Below are positions 60,021 through 64,000 of a stretch of DNA of 64,000 bases, piece after piece (position 1 is the stretch's first letter; every line of letters begins with the position of its first letter). Both the position numbers and the translations under genes were made by a program. Below the pieces are notes generated by a model, which was not told the DNA's origin, searched no databases, and saw nothing but the letters and a program-made list of their open reading frames with translations. This DNA is from Terebella lapidaria (Eukaryota > Annelida > Polychaeta > Terebellida > Terebellidae), in assembly GCA_949152475.1 (NCBI GenBank), contig OX424564.1:28022165-28086164 (forward strand). The letters are read 5' to 3'.

Positions 60021-61265
60021 TCAGATGACCGTCTCGAAGCTTGACTGGACCATGAAGGAGCCTTTCGTGGTAAGATTGTTGTGGATGGAGTTAGCTGTAC
60101 CACGTCGGTCCACTCTTCTGTATGGTCGCCGACACGCTTTACAGTACATAATGTCCTTCCACGTTTCCCGGAAGTGGACGTTGACTAGACAATACATGAC
60201 GAAGTTACACGAGAAGTTGAGGTTGACTAGGAGATTGGTGACCTCGATGGCCAAGTTGGTAACCTCCACGTCATTTTCGGTTATGAAAAAATATGTGAAG
60301 TTCAGGAATTTGGCGGGCGAAACGAGTACAATGAACATACAGACGATGGCTATGAGAGTGGGCGTTATCCTACTTCCATGTGTTGTTGAACGAGGATGAA
60401 CTCTGTATAACTGGCGCACACGCGATGATTCTCGGAGTGCTCTCACCAGGTGGAAGTTACAGTACGCGAGTATCACAACCGGGATGAAGAACCCTAGCAA
60501 GGACCACATATAGTCAAATGTCATTTTCATTTTGTGATTTAGAGGAAATGGCCCTGGTTCAAGCCAACAGTGCCACACGTTATCACCATTTGGCAACGGA
60601 CATGAGAAGGTGTTCATCTTGTACGACCATAACCGAGGGAGTTCCAGTAGAGTCCATATTATGAACGTAAATATCACCGCTATTCTGGTAGCTGTCACGC
60701 AGACGACGTACCTGGCTTGGATGGGCCAACAGATGGCAGCGTATCGACCTACTGCCATGATAACAGTAAGCCAGATGCTTGTATTTATGAAGATATCCTG
60801 AAAGTACATTGTGTACATCTGGATGTATGCCAGGAAAATGCTTTCGTAGATTGCCTTTGACCTGCCGATGAAACCCGTGGGCAACGTAACCAGGCAGTAC
60901 AGCATGTCGGAAATTGCTAAGGTGATGAGACCAAGATGTGCAGCTCGCTCCATCGTGCAATCCATTGTACACTGCAAGCGTCTTCTTGTGAGCACTAACA
61001 AATTCAACATGTTTCCAACTATCCCAAACAGACACACGCACGGATTCACGTATCGCTTAATATAAAACTTGATTTCTTCAAGGATATGTATGGACTCGTT
61101 GGTGATATTGCCAGGCAGCAGTATATCACCCTGACACCAGTCCAGTGAATCATTTCCTCCGTTTTCAGCCCCCAACGTCACGTTAAAATTGGTGAGGAAT
61201 CCGTATTCCAAGTGGTTCGGATGAACGAGTTCCGTCACATATTCCTCCATAGACTGGGGCGCCAT
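60021..61265 (-). CDS. Class A GPCR, FMRFamide/sex-peptide-receptor-like
   Basis: A 414-residue, single-exon seven-helix receptor, probably for a neuropeptide at the plasma membrane. The N-terminus has N-glycosylation sites at 28, 38, 53 and 56. Landmarks: TM1 GNMLNLLVL (N85), TM2 LAISDML (D120), TM3 end VGRYAAICWP (R174; GRY replaces DRY), TM4 W204, TM5 P262, TM6 LVSPAKF (P317) and TM7 NFVMY (N354-Y358, in place of NPxxY). Residues ITPTLIAIVCMFIVL before TM6 and NFSCNFVMYC fit invertebrate FMRFamide/sex-peptide-type receptors. C375 and C378 may be palmitoylated. I see no cysteine at the top of TM3, although ECL2 has C222 and C233. The start is well supported: ACCACCATGG context with an in-frame TGA 9 nt upstream. 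Ligand unknown. Confidence 0.93.
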   Translation of the reverse strand: MAPQSMEEYVTELVHPNHLEYGFLTNFNVTLGAENGGNDSLDWCQGDILLPGNITNESIHILEEIKFYIKRYVNPCVCLFGIVGNMLNLLVLTRRRLQCTMDCTMERAAHLGLITLAISDMLYCLVTLPTGFIGRSKAIYESIFLAYIQMYTMYFQDIFINTSIWLTVIMAVGRYAAICWPIQARYVVCVTATRIAVIFTFIIWTLLELPRLWSYKMNTFSCPLPNGDNVWHCWLEPGPFPLNHKMKMTFDYMWSLLGFFIPVVILAYCNFHLVRALRESSRVRQLYRVHPRSTTHGSRITPTLIAIVCMFIVLVSPAKFLNFTYFFITENDVEVTNLAIEVTNLLVNLNFSCNFVMYCLVNVHFRETWKDIMYCKACRRPYRRVDRRGTANSIHNNLTTKGSFMVQSSFETVI

Positions 61266-61410
61266 GGTGGTTCACGAACCCTACTCCCCTTGAGATTTCA
61301 AACGTGATGTATTCTTTGGATAGTGGACGTTGTGTTCAGTAGCCACCCCATTGCACACAACACGGTTCTTCCATTGCATTAGTGTCCGCCCCGCAACGTT
61401 GGTAGTGACC
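61266..61410 (-). other. Probable 5' UTR part of the GPCR exon
   Basis: On the minus strand a pyrimidine-rich tract ending TATTTTTGCAG (AG at 61411-61412) precedes this segment, a convincing splice acceptor. The segment holds in-frame stops before the ATG. The matching donor and first exon upstream could not be chosen from sequence alone. Confidence 0.5.
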
Positions 61411-61412
61411 CT

Positions 61413-64000
61413 GCAAAAATACAACAAACGATAGTAGCATGAGATGGGACATCAGACGAAAATGTCGAAAAGAATAACTATTGAAATACAAATTCCATTT
61501 ATACAACATATGTATACGTCACAAACTCTTAGCTACAGGCATTGATGGGTTAAGTTTTAGTTCGCAATTCTACACCGTAAATCTATTTTCTCAGGTCATG
61601 TAAAACGGCAAATCGTCAATGTTCATAGACGTCTCCACTCAATAGCACAAACATCGAAGAAATATGACGACATTCATCAACTTTTTAAATGGAACGTGGG
61701 CGTATATTAATAGTTTCGGTGTCGCTCGCCTTGTCAGATGCAGAACATTTGGTCGCAATGACAACACGAATAACTACTCCTCTGTCGCGACAATGCCCTT
61801 GTCGTAACGAGGGCAAACACAGGCGGGCTTTTAGGTAATCTCCCAGGCACCCAGCGGGCAATAATAGGTAGTTGTAATATCCATTAGCCCAGCCATCGTC
61901 GAAACTGAACAATTCCATGAGAAAACGACAATTGGAGAATGATATATTCGCCAGGCGGGTCTCTAAAGCTGTATTGCGGTCTCACTACGTCATAGGGATG
62001 CAGTATAATGCATGGGGCATATAATTCATTACCTCGGAACATGGCCGAATCACTACATCCATCAAAACATGGTACGACGCATTTAAGTCATCAATATCAC
62101 AGTTATTTCTTAGTGATGCTCTTTTTCCATTTCCATTCATATTCGGAAACCAGTTGTGCAGAAGAATGATTGCTTTCGGCAATGATAACTGATCGCTCCA
62201 GGCACAGTGCATACAGGTTACTCGGAACATTGGCTGGTGTAATATCAGGCTATGATACAACAACAAATCCGTGATTTGAAAATTTTGAACTCATCATGTT
62301 CCTGATATAAAACAGAAACTTAAGTGCATGTGACTGAGCAAACATGTCCAACAAAGGGAGTAAATAGACGTGGTGAATCAAGTCATTCACGCATTACGTC
62401 CGACGCAAGGATTAATTAATCTGTCCAAGTCTTTGGACGAAAATTAATCAATACTTTTCAGGAGAAATGATCTACCGAACATAATCGTTAGCGAAGAATG
62501 CATGATATAAATTAGTCTTCGCCGTGTTGACTACTTCTCATAGCGTCGTGTTTTGTTGTACTTCATTAACCCTCAACGAAATGGTAACAACCACCCTTAT
62601 TGGATTATCGTGATTAATGTGATCCTGATTCTTGTAAGTCTAGGTTGAAGTAACGATCTAGTATCCTCAACACGAAATTCTAGACGATGTCTCATTTTTG
62701 TAAAACAGAAATTGATATCAATTCGATCCTTGGGTCGTGAAATTGCATAAATAGGTGATTTTCCAATTAGTTACAGTAATATTTCCTTTTGATGAACGAG
62801 TAGAAAACGAAAATGGTGAAATCTTGTGGATCTGTTCCATCATGCACATAAGAACTGTATCTGTGTCGGGTACAATACGCCATGGAAGTTTCAAGGCTAG
62901 ATTTCGAAGTATGTAAGAAAGATAAAAGGAAAAATAACTGCATCCACAGACAACAAAACTAATGCATTATTAACGCCCAGTGACTCTTTGCTCAGTTCAT
63001 ATCACAACCAATGTTTTCTCCGGAAAAAGAAAACTATCCACAATCTTCAACGGATGTGAGCACTCGCTTGACCTGGAATTCATGAAAGCGAAAATGGTTC
63101 CACGTAGATAAGACCTTCCTTTTATGAAAGACGTTTAAGTTATGTGTAACACTGCCGGAGTAAAACTGTCAGTAGGTTGTATTTAATATCATGTTTCGCG
63201 GAATCGCAATAATAACGACGGGAAAATATAATGAGGAAACTTTGCATCAACTACTCTGTTCTTACCGCATATAAAGTATACGTATCTCACTCCATGGAAA
63301 CGGTATGGTGCCTGCTGTCAAGACAGTTTCACTTTCGAGTGAGAGGTAATTTATATCAGCCACCTTGTTATTGAATGATTGTTCATTAGTGCACACGAAG
63401 AAGCAATTATCGATACAAGTCTCTTAGTCAACAAGTTCGACTAGACCCGACACGCTCATGCGTGTGTGACCATCACTTATATTTTAATGACATTATATTA
63501 AATTATCAAGGAAATCGATTAAAGTTTAATCAATCTGAAGTGTACCTTCATCTCGCGTGATGACCTAAACTGAGTTCGGTGTAATCAACTGTAAATGGCA
63601 TCGACGCAATGCTTTGTTGTTACTGAGTTTGCAATATGTATGTGACGGCACGATGTACGTTTCAAAGTGAACCAGGGAGATGTTTATCAGACAAACCTTA
63701 ACTCCTTGACTGAAATGACTCGACACTCATGATAATTCGATGTTGGGTTCTCATAACAAGAGCTTGCCAATTACTGTACACCAGAATCGTTCCAGATTTT
63801 GAACCATGTCACGTTCAATGTGAGGAAAGTTACCCTCTGACAACAGTTTTATCCGAGGTACCATAATTTTAGCGACAGCGTGAATTCGTTCGAAAATTAT
63901 TGAAGACAATTATTGCACTTTTTGCATGGTGTGTTGCATGATAAATACATGTATATAGCTTCCATACAAGGTATTAATATTGTTCCTGAGATATCTATGA
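61413..64000. other. Upstream region of the GPCR, no gene seen
   Basis: Should hold the promoter and first non-coding exon of the receptor. No clear TATA/initiator pair, domain or repeat family is recognisable. A 77-codon minus frame at 61685-61918 has no domain and a poor start context. The U, R2 and satellite repeats are absent here, in contrast to the left side of the gene. Confidence 0.4.

Noticed and set aside
60583-61041. 152-codon minus frame and several plus frames over the receptor
   Set aside because: Out-of-frame shadows of the GPCR coding sequence.
61685-61918. 77-codon minus frame as an upstream receptor exon
   Set aside because: No domain, weak start context and no convincing splice sites.

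Overview
This is metazoan nuclear DNA: AT-rich, gene-poor, full of decayed transposons, with LINE, hAT and tRNA-derived SINE remnants and one intact peptide-type G protein-coupled receptor (GPCR). The receptor and the repeats suggest a marine invertebrate, perhaps a deuterostome such as a hemichordate or amphioxus. The species cannot be fixed from sequence alone, and all homologies here were judged by eye.

Layout. 202-3175 is a satellite of nearly identical 362-bp monomers. 4378-5810, 43892-45595 and 55547-57287 are three copies of a repeat family (called R2 here) built of ~338-bp monomers, each carrying a perfect 14-bp palindrome that matches the RFX X-box. From about 6.4 to 59.9 kb the background is a series of diverged, shuffled copies of one non-coding unit (called U, ~4.9 kb in its most complete copy). 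Into these copies are set: reverse-transcriptase fragments (13.0-13.5 and 24.7-25.5 kb), a 5'-truncated CR1/L2-like LINE (17326-18029), a 428-bp hAT-type MITE with perfect ends (21139-21566), a 1.2-kb tandem duplication (24.5-27.7 kb), a duplicated RecQ-like helicase pseudogene (32.3-33.5 kb), a TIR MITE (33557-33712), a hAT deletion derivative with a long foldback (38554-40833), L1-like ORF1 and LINE RT debris (50.4-51.4 kb), and a hairpin element beside a tRNA-Thr-derived SINE (52.2-52.5 kb).

The only intact gene is the single-exon GPCR on the minus strand at 60021-61265, resembling FMRFamide/sex-peptide-type receptors. Its start lies in a Kozak context just after an in-frame stop, and a likely 5' UTR splice acceptor lies 145 bp upstream. 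Its 3' flank resembles sequence at 43.3-43.9 and 47.8-48.1 kb, where no receptor is found, so the gene desert may have grown by repeated duplication of receptor-flanking DNA.

No gene system (operon, defence island or biosynthetic cluster) is supported. The most unusual signals are the array-borne RFX palindromes in R2, the serial U duplication, the homogenised satellite with an inverted stub at its edge, and two fresh palindromes (20605-20640 and 25521-25560).
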